From contig NZ_CP162102.1 of NCBI RefSeq assembly GCF_042466665.1, positions 930,001-994,000 on the forward strand: a stretch of DNA of 64,000 nt, in the 5' to 3' direction. This document shows positions 9,454 to 17,697 of this stretch, piece after piece. The first letter of the stretch is position 1, and each line of letters starts with the position of its first letter. Under the pieces are notes generated by a model that worked only from the letters and a program-made list of their open reading frames with translations, was not told the origin of the DNA and did not search any database. The translations under genes and the position numbers were made by a program. This stretch comes from Peterkaempfera podocarpi. GTDB taxonomy: Bacteria > Actinomycetota > Actinomycetes > Streptomycetales > Streptomycetaceae.

Positions 9454-9488
9454 ACGGCGGCCGGCGGGTCGTCCCCGCCGGCCGCCGT
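9454..9488. terminator. 15-bp hairpin terminator after the hexosaminidase gene
   Basis: Bases 9454-9468 (acggcggccggcggg) pair perfectly with 9474-9488 around a 5-base loop. The hairpin lies 7 bp beyond the stop of the minus-strand GH20 gene, so it probably terminates that transcript. Confidence 0.8.
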
Positions 9489-9495
9489 GGCGGGG

Positions 9496-11193
9496 TCAGC
9501 TGCCCGCGGGCCAGTCGACCAGCGGCGAGTGGTAGAAGTCGATCCCCAGCGCCGCCATCCGCGGCCCCTGGGCCGCCAGGCGCACCTTGTACGTGGTCCA
9601 GTCGTGCGTGGACTCGGGCGACCAGCCGAGTTCCGCGATGCCCGGGAGCCGCGGGAAGGCCATGGCCTCGATGTCGTCGTTCGTGACGATCGTCTCCGTC
9701 CACAGCGGCGCCTCGACGCCGATCACCGCGCTCGACGGCACCCCCGCGCCGGCGAGGTAGGTGCCCGGGTCCCAGTCGTACGAGCGGTCCACCTCGACCG
9801 TGCCGGCCCAGTCCTGGCCGAGCTCGGTGCTCTCGTCGTACTTCATGTCCAGGTACGAGCGGTCTGCGGGCGCCAGCACGAGCCCGGTGCCGTTCTTCGC
9901 CGCCGCGGCGACCTGGGCGCGCTCCGCGGCCCCGGTGTCGTCGGTGCCCCAGTACTCGGCCACCGCGCCCTTGACCGGCATCGCCGAGGTGATCTGGTGC
10001 CAGCCCATGACGGTCTTGCCGTACTTCTGGACGACGGCCTGCGCGCGGTTCATGAACGACACGTAGTCCGCCTGGCTGGTGGAGTGCGCCTCGTCGCCCC
10101 CGATGTGGAGGTAGCGGCCCGGTGTGATCGCCGCCAGTTCACGGATCACGTCGTCGATGAAGGTGTACGTGACGTCCTCGGGCACACACAGCGAGCTGAA
10201 CCCGACGTCCGTGCCGGTGTAGAGGGGCGGCGCGACACCGTCGCAGTTGAGCTCCGGGTACGAGGCGAGCGCCGCGTTGGTGTGGGACGGCATGTCGATC
10301 TCCGGCACGACCTCCAGGTGGCGGGACGCGGCATACGAGACGATCTGCGCGTACTGCGCCTTGGTGTAGTAGCCGCCCTGGCCGCCGCCGACCTCGGTGG
10401 ACCCACCGTAACGGGCCAGCCTGGGCCACGAGTTGATGGCGATACGCCAGCCCTGGTCGTCGGACAGGTGCAGATGGAACTCGTTGATCTTGTAGAGCGC
10501 CAGCTGGTCGATGTACTTCTCGACCTGGGGGACGGTGAAGAAGTGCCGTGACACGTCGAGCATCGCGCCGCGGTAGGCGTAGCGCGGCACGTCCGTGATG
10601 GTGCCGCCGGCGACCTGCCAGGGGCCGTGCTGCCTGGTGCGCTCCTCGACCGACGCCGGCAGCAGCTGGCGCAGCGTCTGGACGCCGTGGAAGAGCCCCG
10701 CCGAGGTGCGGGCGGTAAGGGTGACACCGGACGGGCCCGAGTCCAGGCGGTAGCCCTCGGTGCCGAGGCTCGCGCTTCCTGCGGTGAGGGCGAGCCGGAT
10801 GTCGTGCCCGCCCCCCGTGCCGTGGCCGCTCTCCTCGACGACGGGCAGCGCGTAGCCGGTGGACGGGCGCAGCAGCCCGGCCAGGTAGGTGCCGACCTCG
10901 CGGGCGTCGTGGTTGTGCCCTTCGATCCGGATGTGCGCGGTAGGCGTCAGCGTGAACGGTGCGCCCGCCGGGTGTACCTGGGAGGGCTCCGGAACGACCT
11001 GGCCGAGCGGCCGCACCGCCGTACCGTGCGACTCCGGCCGGGCCGCGGCGGAGCCGGCGGTCCCGAGGGTGCAGGCCCCGGCCGCGAGTACGAGCAGCAA
11101 CGATCCGGCGATCCGGGGAACCCTGCCGGAGAGGGTACGGGAGCGGGCCGAGGCGAGGTGGACGGTGCGGGGAACGGTTCGGTGCAGTCTCAC
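9496..11193 (-). CDS. Secreted beta-N-acetylhexosaminidase, GH20
   Basis: A 565-residue enzyme that removes terminal GlcNAc (or GalNAc) from chitooligosaccharides or glycans. After an Arg-rich start and signal peptide come a GH20b domain (~70-185) and the GH20 barrel, opening with YRGAMLDVSRHFF and EFHLHLSDDQGWR. The catalytic Asp-Glu pair lies in HIGGDEAHS near residue 365, where substrate-assisted catalysis occurs. GTG 11193 is preceded by gaaggga on the minus strand; the longer frame to 11229 lacks a site. A DasR-type box lies 84 bp upstream of the start codon. The gene ends just before a strong hairpin, suggesting a single-gene transcript. Confidence 0.93.
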   Translation of the reverse strand: MRLHRTVPRTVHLASARSRTLSGRVPRIAGSLLLVLAAGACTLGTAGSAAARPESHGTAVRPLGQVVPEPSQVHPAGAPFTLTPTAHIRIEGHNHDAREVGTYLAGLLRPSTGYALPVVEESGHGTGGGHDIRLALTAGSASLGTEGYRLDSGPSGVTLTARTSAGLFHGVQTLRQLLPASVEERTRQHGPWQVAGGTITDVPRYAYRGAMLDVSRHFFTVPQVEKYIDQLALYKINEFHLHLSDDQGWRIAINSWPRLARYGGSTEVGGGQGGYYTKAQYAQIVSYAASRHLEVVPEIDMPSHTNAALASYPELNCDGVAPPLYTGTDVGFSSLCVPEDVTYTFIDDVIRELAAITPGRYLHIGGDEAHSTSQADYVSFMNRAQAVVQKYGKTVMGWHQITSAMPVKGAVAEYWGTDDTGAAERAQVAAAAKNGTGLVLAPADRSYLDMKYDESTELGQDWAGTVEVDRSYDWDPGTYLAGAGVPSSAVIGVEAPLWTETIVTNDDIEAMAFPRLPGIAELGWSPESTHDWTTYKVRLAAQGPRMAALGIDFYHSPLVDWPAGS

Positions 11194-11271
11194 AAGTGTC
11201 CCTTCGATGGGGGATGGAACCTGTGGCACCTGGCAGTGACCACTGCCCCAGTTGACTCGGACACCTCACAC

Positions 11272-11292
11272 GCGTCAAGGTATAGACCAATT
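11272..11292 (-). promoter_or_regulatory. DasR-like (dre) operator and -35 of the GH20 gene
   Basis: On the minus strand 11292-11277 reads aattggtctataccttg, close to the DasR consensus ACTGGTCTAGACCAGT. DasR is the GlcNAc-responsive GntR repressor of Streptomyces. It runs into TTGACG (11277-11272), a good -35, with a possible -10 tcaact 17 bases further. A repressor bound here would block the hexosaminidase promoter until amino sugars accumulate. Confidence 0.62.
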
Positions 11293-11335
11293 TTCACGCC
11301 ATCGAAAGGACCGCGAGAGAAGGGCTGATGCGTCC

Positions 11336-11605
11336 TCAGCAGGTGGACTCACGTGGGGCGGTGGCCTGGACAGCGTGCGGGTACAGCAGTTTGGCCTGGA
11401 CCGTGCATACCTTCAGGCGCCGCACTTCGCGGCGTCCGTGCCCGGGAGTGCGGGTGCGCTCCAGCAGCGGTATCTGTTCCCAAGGCCGGCGGCGCAGTTG
11501 CCGCTGCAGCCTCTTCCCCATCCCCCGGCTGAAGAGCCAGTCGTTGCGGCAGGACGACCAAGAGGGTGCCTGGGCGCCCGCGAGTGCCGAGAACCACGTC
11601 CGCAC
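11336..11605 (-). pseudogene. ISAs1-like transposase fragment
   Basis: The minus-strand frame contains LRRRPWEQIPLLERTRTPGH then GRREVRRLKVCTVQA and LYPHAVQA. This resembles the central part of ISAs1-type transposases (W.QVP...ET...GHGR.E.R...V). The start and the C-terminal half are missing. It lies between the GH20 promoter and the Sua5 gene. Confidence 0.5.
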
Positions 11606-11732
11606 CGTTCACCGCGGTTGCGGCTGGTCGAACCCGCGCCGCAGCGTTGCGGGCTCGACGGCCGGCATTCGTTCGGCTGCCCGAGGTCGTGGCCGCACGT
11701 GTCGGCGGTGGAAGTTCCCGTACTGTCGAGGG

Positions 11733-12353
11733 GTGGCGAAATACTTCGATGTTCACCCGCAGACCCCTCAGTTGCGCACCATCGGCACCGTGGTTGAAAG
11801 CCTGCGGTCCGGAGCGCTCATCGCGTACCCGACCGACTCCTGCTTCGCGCTGGGCTGCCGATTGGGCAACCAGGACGGTGTCGAACGGATCCGGTCGATC
11901 CGGCGCCTTGACGATCGTCACCACTTCACCCTGGTGTGTGAGAGCTTCGCCCAGTTGGGCCAGTTCGTACACGTCGACAATGACGTCTTCCGCGCCATCA
12001 AAGCGGCAACCCCCGGGAGTTACACGTTCATCCTTCCCGCCACCAAGGAGGTTCCCCGTCGCCTGATGCATCCCCGGAAGAAGACGGTCGGGGTCAGGAT
12101 CCCCGACCACGTCGTCACCCGGGCCCTGCTGGCCGAGCTCGGCGAACCCCTGGTGTCGAGCACGCTGCTCCTGCCCGATGAGAGTGAGCCCATGACACAG
12201 GGCTGGGAGATCAAGGAGCGGCTCGACCATGTGCTGGACGCTGTGGTGGATTCGGGTGACTGCGGCACGGAACCCACGACGGTCGTCGACTATTCCAGTG
12301 GCGAGGCGGAGATCGTACGGCGTGGGGCCGGCGACCCCGCCCGGTTCGAGTGA
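11733..12353 (+). CDS. Sua5/YciO/YrdC-family protein
   Basis: A 206-residue member of the family that makes threonylcarbamoyl-AMP for tRNA t6A37 modification. The pattern is clear: GTVVESLRSGALIAYPTDSC, then RSIRRLDDRHHFTLVC and KAATPGSYTFILPATKEVPR, with TVGVRIPDH and the late segment EPLVSSTLLLP. The length matches YciO-type single-domain proteins rather than full Sua5. GTG 11733 sits just after tcgaggg. It lies inside the carbohydrate island and has no obvious functional link to its neighbours. Streptomyces often carry extra YrdC paralogues, so an essential t6A role is not certain. Confidence 0.85.
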   Translation: MAKYFDVHPQTPQLRTIGTVVESLRSGALIAYPTDSCFALGCRLGNQDGVERIRSIRRLDDRHHFTLVCESFAQLGQFVHVDNDVFRAIKAATPGSYTFILPATKEVPRRLMHPRKKTVGVRIPDHVVTRALLAELGEPLVSSTLLLPDESEPMTQGWEIKERLDHVLDAVVDSGDCGTEPTTVVDYSSGEAEIVRRGAGDPARFE

Positions 12354-12568
12354 CCGCGCCCCCAGCGCGATAGGCAACCCGGTCGCCCAGTGGTGCGGGC
12401 CGGACGGCGAGGTGAGCCCCGATGAGCTCGTCGAACGCTATGGGCCCCTCACGCTCACCGCGCCCGTGGAGCTGAGGCAGTACCGCGAACATTCCCGGGC
12501 GGATGGCCCAGCCGGCGACGTCGTCGCTTCGGTCTGAACCCAGGATGGAAGTCCACAGCGGAGAGGGC

Positions 12569-12589
12569 CCCCAGCCGACACGGCTGGGG
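12569..12589. terminator. 9-bp hairpin between convergent genes
   Basis: ccccagccg (12569-12577), loop aca, cggctgggg (12581-12589). It lies between the end of the Sua5-like gene and the end of the minus-strand GH62 gene and could serve both. The rest of 12354-12700 holds only a weak open frame (to 12537) that I do not recognise. Confidence 0.6.
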
Positions 12590-12700
12590 ACCCCTCGAGG
12601 CGGTGAGTGTCGGTCAGCAGAGCGATTCACCTACGCTGTAACCCGCTCGTTCACACGCCGGAAGGCTGCACCCGGCCGCGGTGACCATGGATCAGTCGGG

Positions 12701-14143
12701 TCAGCGCTGCAGGGTGAGGACACCCGGTCGCCACGGCAGTTGGTCGTAGCTGCCGCTCGCGGTGGGGGACTTGCCCTGGTAGAGGAACTGCAGGTTGCAG
12801 GGGTCGATGGTCATGGTCTGGTCGGGGTTGTTGCGCACCAGGTCACCGTGGCTGATGTCGTTGGTCCAGGTGGCCCCGCTGTTGGCCTTGCCCGCGAAGG
12901 GGTTGCTCTCGCTGGCGGCCTGTGGGGTCCACGAGCCGCTCAGGCTGGAGGCCGTGAACGAGCGGAAGTAGCGCCCGTTCGCACCCATCGCCTCAACGAT
13001 CATGAGGTACTGGTTCTGACCCTGGACCTTGTAGACCTGCGGAGCCTCGAAGAGGTTGTTCGTCGAGTCGCTCATGACCGTCGTGTACGACGAGCCGAAG
13101 CTGCCCGGGAAGTTTCCGATCGGCATGCTCGCCCGGTAGATGTTGCCGTTGTCACCGGCGAAGAACAGGTACATGTTCTGGCCGTCGGCGATCAGGGTCT
13201 GGTCGATCGGGCCGGTGCCGGAATTGGCAATGCTGCCGGTGAACAGCGGCTGCGGCGAGGACCAGCCGTTGGGGTTGGTGGGGTCGCTCGACGTGCGGTA
13301 GATGAAGGGCCACGAACCCCACTGGTACGCCAGCACCCAGATGTTCTTGGGCGCGAAGTAGAACAGTGTGGGCGCCACCGCGGCCTGGCTCATCCCGGTC
13401 TGACCGGCCGACGCCATGTCCGACCAGTTCGTGAAGGGACTGAACATCATCGAGCCGTACGACGATCCCGACACGTTCGACGCGTAGACCAGGTGCTTGC
13501 CGTTGTACACCACGTCGGTGAAGTCCTTCTCCGAGACCCAGCCGTTCGCCGGCTGCGCCAAGGCACCCGTGGACGTCCACCGGTACGTCGACGGAAGAGA
13601 ACACGTGCCGCCCGTCGGCGGGGTCGTCGTCGGGGTCGACGTGGGGGACAGGCCGCTCCACTTCTGGTTGCTGCCGCCGTTGCACGTCCAGATCTCCACC
13701 GCCGTGCCGTTGGCCGTACCGCCGCCGGTGACGTCCAGGCACAGCCCGGACTCCACGCCGACGATCGTGCCGTCGGAGTTCACCCGCCACTGCTGGTTCG
13801 CAGCGCCGCTGCAGGTCCAGATCTGCACCTTGGTCCCGGCCGTGGTGGCGTGGTTCGGAACGTCCAGACACTTGTTGCCGTACACGGTCAGCTGACCGCT
13901 GTCCGTCAACGTCCACTGCTGGTTGGTCCCGCTCCAGCAGTCGTAGATCTGCAGGGACGCGCCGTCGGTCTGGCTGGCGTTCGACACATCGAGACAACGA
14001 CCGGAAGCAACAGCCTTCAGGGCGCCGGTGGTGGCCGCCTGGGCCGGGCCGGCAACGAGCGTCGCGGCCAACGCGACCACAGCCGCGACCGCGATGGCGA
14101 GCACCACAGACAGATGCCTGCGAGTGGAACGTCGTCTGCGCAT
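12701..14143 (-). CDS. Secreted alpha-L-arabinofuranosidase, GH62, with N-terminal CBM13
   Basis: A 480-residue enzyme that strips arabinose side chains from arabinoxylan. A signal peptide (to about 35) is followed by a ricin-type CBM13 with three repeats, each ending in QxW (NQQWTL, NQQWRV, NQKWSG). A Thr/Pro linker (TSTPTTTPP) leads into the GH62 five-bladed propeller, opening with YRWTSTGALAQPANGWVSEK. Typical GH62 segments are SEKDFTDVVYNGKHLVYAS, SWPFIYRTSSDPTNPNGW and NLFEAPQVYKV. ATG 14143 is preceded by an ideal aaaggaggt site. It works naturally with the adjacent GH10 xylanase. No copy of the GGAAGCGCTTCC palindrome was seen upstream. Confidence 0.94.
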   Translation of the reverse strand: MRRRRSTRRHLSVVLAIAVAAVVALAATLVAGPAQAATTGALKAVASGRCLDVSNASQTDGASLQIYDCWSGTNQQWTLTDSGQLTVYGNKCLDVPNHATTAGTKVQIWTCSGAANQQWRVNSDGTIVGVESGLCLDVTGGGTANGTAVEIWTCNGGSNQKWSGLSPTSTPTTTPPTGGTCSLPSTYRWTSTGALAQPANGWVSEKDFTDVVYNGKHLVYASNVSGSSYGSMMFSPFTNWSDMASAGQTGMSQAAVAPTLFYFAPKNIWVLAYQWGSWPFIYRTSSDPTNPNGWSSPQPLFTGSIANSGTGPIDQTLIADGQNMYLFFAGDNGNIYRASMPIGNFPGSFGSSYTTVMSDSTNNLFEAPQVYKVQGQNQYLMIVEAMGANGRYFRSFTASSLSGSWTPQAASESNPFAGKANSGATWTNDISHGDLVRNNPDQTMTIDPCNLQFLYQGKSPTASGSYDQLPWRPGVLTLQR

Positions 14144-14561
14144 GAGGACCTCCTTTGTAGGCGGATGGATCTACGCGTAATGGCATGCGCCCGACTATGC
14201 ACATGCACCGAGACCTGGCCGCGCGCACCAGGAGTTGTCAGTCGACCGGCGAGGAATCCTCGCCTCTGCCGCCGACGACCCCCCTTGTGTTCGGGCTCGA
14301 AGGTGGCACTCCGGGAGAACCGCTGACCAGGGGAGGACACCGTCAGCCGGATGACGCTGGCCCCTCAGCGACGCGTCCGGGCATCGCTACCGCTGATGCG
14401 AGGCAGGATCCGTACGGCGCCGACAAGGGCGCGTCGAGGCCTTGCCGGCCCGGCCGGTCGGCCGGTCGGCCGGTCGGAACATCCGACACTGAGCCCCCAC
14501 CCTGACGCGGCTGGACGGTCGGGAGGGTTCGGCCTGCAGTGCCGACGCCGGCCTCGTCAGT
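14144..14561. other. Intergenic between GH62 and GH10, short tandem repeat
   Basis: About 420 bp without a gene. It contains an 8-bp tandem repeat (ggccggtc, three copies with flanking partial units) at about 14451-14480. GC-rich imperfect hairpin sequence follows towards the GH10 stop (14510-14560) and may terminate that transcript. No recognised operator was seen. Confidence 0.5.
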
Positions 14562-16025
14562 TCACTTGAAGTTCCAGTGCTGGTTGGAGCCGCCGTTGGA
14601 GTCCCAGACCTCGACGGCGGTGCCGTTGGCGGTCTGGCCGCCCGGGGTCTCCAGGGCCCGCCCGGAAGCAACGTTGACCAGGGTGTACGATCCGTCGCCG
14701 TTCCTGGTGGCCCGCCAGTGCTGGTTGGCGCCGCCGTTGGAGTCCCAGACCTCGATCTTGGTGCCGTTGGCCGTCTGACTGCCCGGCTCGTCCAGGACCC
14801 GGCCACTGGCCACATTGGTCAGCGTGTACGTGCCGTCACCGTTCTGGCTCGCCCGCCACTGCTGATTGGTGCCGCTCCAGGAGTCATAGATCTGCAGGAA
14901 GGTGCCGTTTCCTGTCTGACCTGACGGTTCGTCCAGCGAACGACCACTGGCCGCATTGACCAGGCTGTACACCGTGCCTGAGACAATGCCTCCCGAACTT
15001 CCGCCGGAACTCCCTCCCAGCGCGGTGAGCACAGCGCCGTAGGCGGGTTTCTTGTTGCCGCTGCTGTCGAAGAGCAGCGGATTGTCGCCGCTGCGCCAGG
15101 AGTCGCTGTCGCGGATGCCCCAGACGGTGATGCCGGTGCACCGGGAGACGGCGAGGCAGGCATTGACAGTGTTGGCGTACGCGGTGGTGGACGCCTGGGC
15201 GATGTCGAGTTCGGTGATCTGGACGTCCACGCCGAGCGCGGCGAAGTTCGACAGGGTGGTCTGGAAGCCGGCCGGTGGGCCACCGGTGCCGAAGTGGCTC
15301 TGGAAGCCGACGCAGTCGATGGGCACACCGCGGGACTTGAAGTCCTTGACCATGGCGTAGACGCCCTGGGTCTTGGCGTCCGACCAGTTCTCGATGTTGT
15401 AGTCGTTGTAGCACAGCTTGGCCGAGGAGTCGGCAGCCCGGGCGGTGCGGAACGCCTCCTCGATGAAGCCGTTGCCCAGCACGTTCTGGAACACCGAGCT
15501 GCGGTGCTGGCTACTGCCGTCGGCGAAGGCCTCGTTGACCACGTCCCAGGCGTAGATCTTGCCCTTGTAGTGAGTCATCTCGGTGGTGATGTGGTTGTCC
15601 ATCACGCTGCGCAGGGTGTTGGCGTCAGTGATGGTGCTGCCCCAGCCGGGCAGCTGGGAGTGCCAGACCAAGGTGTGGCCGCGCATCCGCTGACCGTGCG
15701 CCGAGGCGTGGGAGACGATCGAGTCGGCGGGGCCGAAGTTGAACGACCCCCGGGAGGGCTCGGTGGTGTCCCACTTCATCTCGTTCTCCGGGGTGATCAT
15801 GTTGAATTCCCGGTCGAGAATGGTGGAGTACGTCGCATCACCGAGTTTGCCGGAGGGCACCGCCGTACCGAAGTACCGCCCGCTGTCGGCCGCAGCGGCA
15901 GCCAGAGTGCTCCCGGCAGCATGGGCGGCGGGGTTCGCTGTCACCGCCAGAGCCGCACCGACGACCAGGCCGGTACCTGTCGTCAACACCCGGCGGAGGC
16001 GGGGCTCCTGATTGAGCCAGTGCAT
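14562..16025 (-). CDS. Secreted endo-1,4-beta-xylanase, GH10, with C-terminal CBM13
   Basis: A 487-residue enzyme cutting the xylan backbone. A signal peptide (to ~37) precedes the GH10 barrel. The acid/base Glu is in YAWDVVNEAFADG near residue 162 and the nucleophile Glu in VQITELDIAQ near 272. NMITPENEMKWD and HTLVWHSQLPGW are family hallmarks. After a Gly/Ser linker (GGSSGGSSGG) comes a three-lobed ricin-type CBM13 with NQQWRA, NQHWRA and NQHWNF. ATG 16025 follows aaggaga on the minus strand. A perfect GTTAGCGCTAAC palindrome lies about 290 bp upstream, within the divergent region shared with the GH6 gene. Confidence 0.95.
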   Translation of the reverse strand: MHWLNQEPRLRRVLTTGTGLVVGAALAVTANPAAHAAGSTLAAAAADSGRYFGTAVPSGKLGDATYSTILDREFNMITPENEMKWDTTEPSRGSFNFGPADSIVSHASAHGQRMRGHTLVWHSQLPGWGSTITDANTLRSVMDNHITTEMTHYKGKIYAWDVVNEAFADGSSQHRSSVFQNVLGNGFIEEAFRTARAADSSAKLCYNDYNIENWSDAKTQGVYAMVKDFKSRGVPIDCVGFQSHFGTGGPPAGFQTTLSNFAALGVDVQITELDIAQASTTAYANTVNACLAVSRCTGITVWGIRDSDSWRSGDNPLLFDSSGNKKPAYGAVLTALGGSSGGSSGGIVSGTVYSLVNAASGRSLDEPSGQTGNGTFLQIYDSWSGTNQQWRASQNGDGTYTLTNVASGRVLDEPGSQTANGTKIEVWDSNGGANQHWRATRNGDGSYTLVNVASGRALETPGGQTANGTAVEVWDSNGGSNQHWNFK

Positions 16026-16318
16026 GATGGATCGTTCTCCTTGCCTGAATGGGGGAATGACTGGGCGGCGTTCAGGAAGCTGGGTGCGAAGCGCGATGCG
16101 AGCGTGCACGTGGCCGAACCGTTCCCCGTGACAGGGGTGGACAGTTCGGATCGGCGATACAGGCACTCGCACACCTCGGAGCGACCTCGAACGAAAAGGC
16201 TGCTCACCGGCGTGATGACTCAACGGGCCCGGAACACCGGCCCGGCCGAAGGCCACGACCGCCGGGCGCGTCACCGCGCCGGGTACTCAGCGACTGAGGA
16301 GTGGATTGCCGCCCCTCT

Positions 16319-16330
16319 GTTAGCGCTAAC
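16319..16330. promoter_or_regulatory. GTTAGCGCTAAC palindrome in the xylanase/cellulase divergent region
   Basis: A perfect 12-bp palindrome with the same AGCGCT centre as the GGAAGCGCTTCC sites nearby but different flanks. It may be a weaker or differently specified LacI-type operator for the xylanase promoter. It is far (about 290 bp) from the GH10 start, so its role is uncertain. Confidence 0.4.
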
Positions 16331-16506
16331 TGCACTGCGCACGGATACCGGTCCGCAGAATGGGGGAAGGACATGTGATGTCCCGGTCAGAACGCTGCAC
16401 CAGTGCCGACGCGGTGTCAAGGCTGGTGCACCGGGCGCGGTGAGGCGGCGAAAGTGCTCGGTGCGTACCGAGGCTTCGGCCGGGGCAAGCTGACCTCACG
16501 TCATAT

Positions 16507-16520
16507 TGGTAGCGCTTCCA
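16507..16520. promoter_or_regulatory. LacI-type operator TGGTAGCGCTTCCA, upstream copy
   Basis: One mismatch from the perfect palindrome TGGAAGCGCTTCCA. It lies about 80-90 bp upstream of the second copy in front of the GH6 gene, a spacing compatible with looping or cooperative binding. Cellulose regulators of the CebR/CelR group bind the related TGGGAGCGCTCCCA. Confidence 0.62.
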
Positions 16521-16563
16521 GTAGGCGCTACCTGCGCGTTGTTCCAGTACGGCCCCCAGCGTC

Positions 16564-16613
16564 TTGACACCAGGTGCGGCGTCCCCAATCATCTGGCAAC
16601 CGGAAGCGCTTCC
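16564..16613 (+). promoter_or_regulatory. Promoter and operator of the first GH6 cellulase
   Basis: TTGACA (16564-16569), a 17-base spacer and AATCAT (16587-16592) form a good promoter. The perfect palindrome GGAAGCGCTTCC (16602-16613) would lie right at or just after the transcription start, where a LacI-family repressor would block initiation. Confidence 0.65.
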
Positions 16614-16649
16614 AGGAACCTCCCACCCCACCACAGCGGAGGAAGCACC

Positions 16650-17624
16650 ATGCGCCACTCGCACCGCAGGCTGTCGCTGCTCCTGGCAACAGCGCTGACC
16701 GGCCTGCTGGCATCCGTCCAGTCGGGGACCGCTTACGCGGCCGATCCCACCACCATGACCCACGGCTTCTACGTGGACCCCGACTCCAGCGCACAGCAGT
16801 GGGTCAACGCCAACCCCGGCGACGGTAGGGCCGCCGCGATCCGGGGGTCGATCGCCAACGTGCCGATGGCCCGCTGGTTCGGCAACTGGAGCGGCACCAT
16901 CGGTACGGCGACCGGCTCCTACGTCGGCTCGGCGGCTGCCGCCGGCAAGCTGCCGGTCCTGGTGGCCTACAACATCCCCAACCGGGACATCTGCGCCGGT
17001 CAGTCCGGTGGCGGGGCAGGTTCCGACGCCGCCTACAACACCTGGATCGCCGCGTTCGCCAGCGGCATCGGCACCCGGCCTGCGGTGGTCGTCCTGGAGC
17101 CCGACTCGCTGGGGGACGAGAGTTGCATGACCGCCGCTCAGGTCTCCGCTCGCGACTCGTTGCTGCGCAACGCCATTGCGCAGTTCAACGCCAAGGCCCC
17201 GAACACCTGGGTCTACCTGGACGCCGGCAACCCTGGCTGGATCGGCGCCGCGACCATGGCCCAGCACCTGGCCGCGGCCGGGGCGAGCGCCGCCCACGGG
17301 TTCTCCCTGAACGTGTCCAACTTCTACACCACCGCGCAGAACACCGCGTACGGCAACGCCGTCAACGCGGCCCTGCAGTCGGCGAACGGGTTCACCAAGC
17401 CGTACGTCATCGACACCAGCCGCAACGGCAACGGATCCGACGGCACGTGGTGCAACCCGGCGGGCCGGAGGATCGGGACTCCCACTCAGCTGGGCGGCGG
17501 CGCCGAGATGCTGCTGTGGGTGAAAACGCCCGGTGAGTCCGACGGCAACTGCGGCACCGGCGCCGGAAGCGCCGCCGGACAGTTCCTGCCCGAGGTCGCC
17601 TACAAGATGGTCTACGGCTACTGA
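16650..17624 (+). CDS. Secreted cellulase, GH6 (endoglucanase type)
   Basis: A 324-residue GH6 enzyme that cleaves beta-1,4-glucan with inversion. A signal peptide of about 30 residues ends near AYA-ADP. Both family signatures are present: VAYNIPNRDIC and VVVLEPDSLG (catalytic Asp near residue 150), plus YVIDTSRNGNG and VKTPGESDG. There is no cellulose-binding module. The short loops and size fit the endoglucanase side of GH6. ATG 16650 follows gcggaggaag. The gene has a promoter with two LacI-type operators and is followed after 73 bp by a second GH6 gene. Confidence 0.94.
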   Translation: MRHSHRRLSLLLATALTGLLASVQSGTAYAADPTTMTHGFYVDPDSSAQQWVNANPGDGRAAAIRGSIANVPMARWFGNWSGTIGTATGSYVGSAAAAGKLPVLVAYNIPNRDICAGQSGGGAGSDAAYNTWIAAFASGIGTRPAVVVLEPDSLGDESCMTAAQVSARDSLLRNAIAQFNAKAPNTWVYLDAGNPGWIGAATMAQHLAAAGASAAHGFSLNVSNFYTTAQNTAYGNAVNAALQSANGFTKPYVIDTSRNGNGSDGTWCNPAGRRIGTPTQLGGGAEMLLWVKTPGESDGNCGTGAGSAAGQFLPEVAYKMVYGY

Positions 17625-17640
17625 CCGTGGATCGACATCG

Positions 17641-17669
17641 TGCCGGGCCCGCCCACGGCCGGCCCGGCA
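17641..17669 (+). terminator. Hairpin between the two GH6 genes
   Basis: tgccgggcc (17641-17649) pairs with ggcccggca (17661-17669) around an 11-base loop. It lies 16 bp after the first GH6 stop and just ahead of the second gene's ribosome-binding site. It may partly terminate transcription or stabilise the upstream mRNA, giving unequal expression. Confidence 0.55.
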
Positions 17670-17697
17670 GCTCCGTTCCGAGAGAAGAGAAGCCTGC

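Noticed and set aside
12503..14326. 607-codon plus-strand frame opposite the GH62 gene
   Set aside because: It is antisense to a well-defined GH62/CBM13 gene; its product is Arg/Gly/Val-rich with no family pattern.
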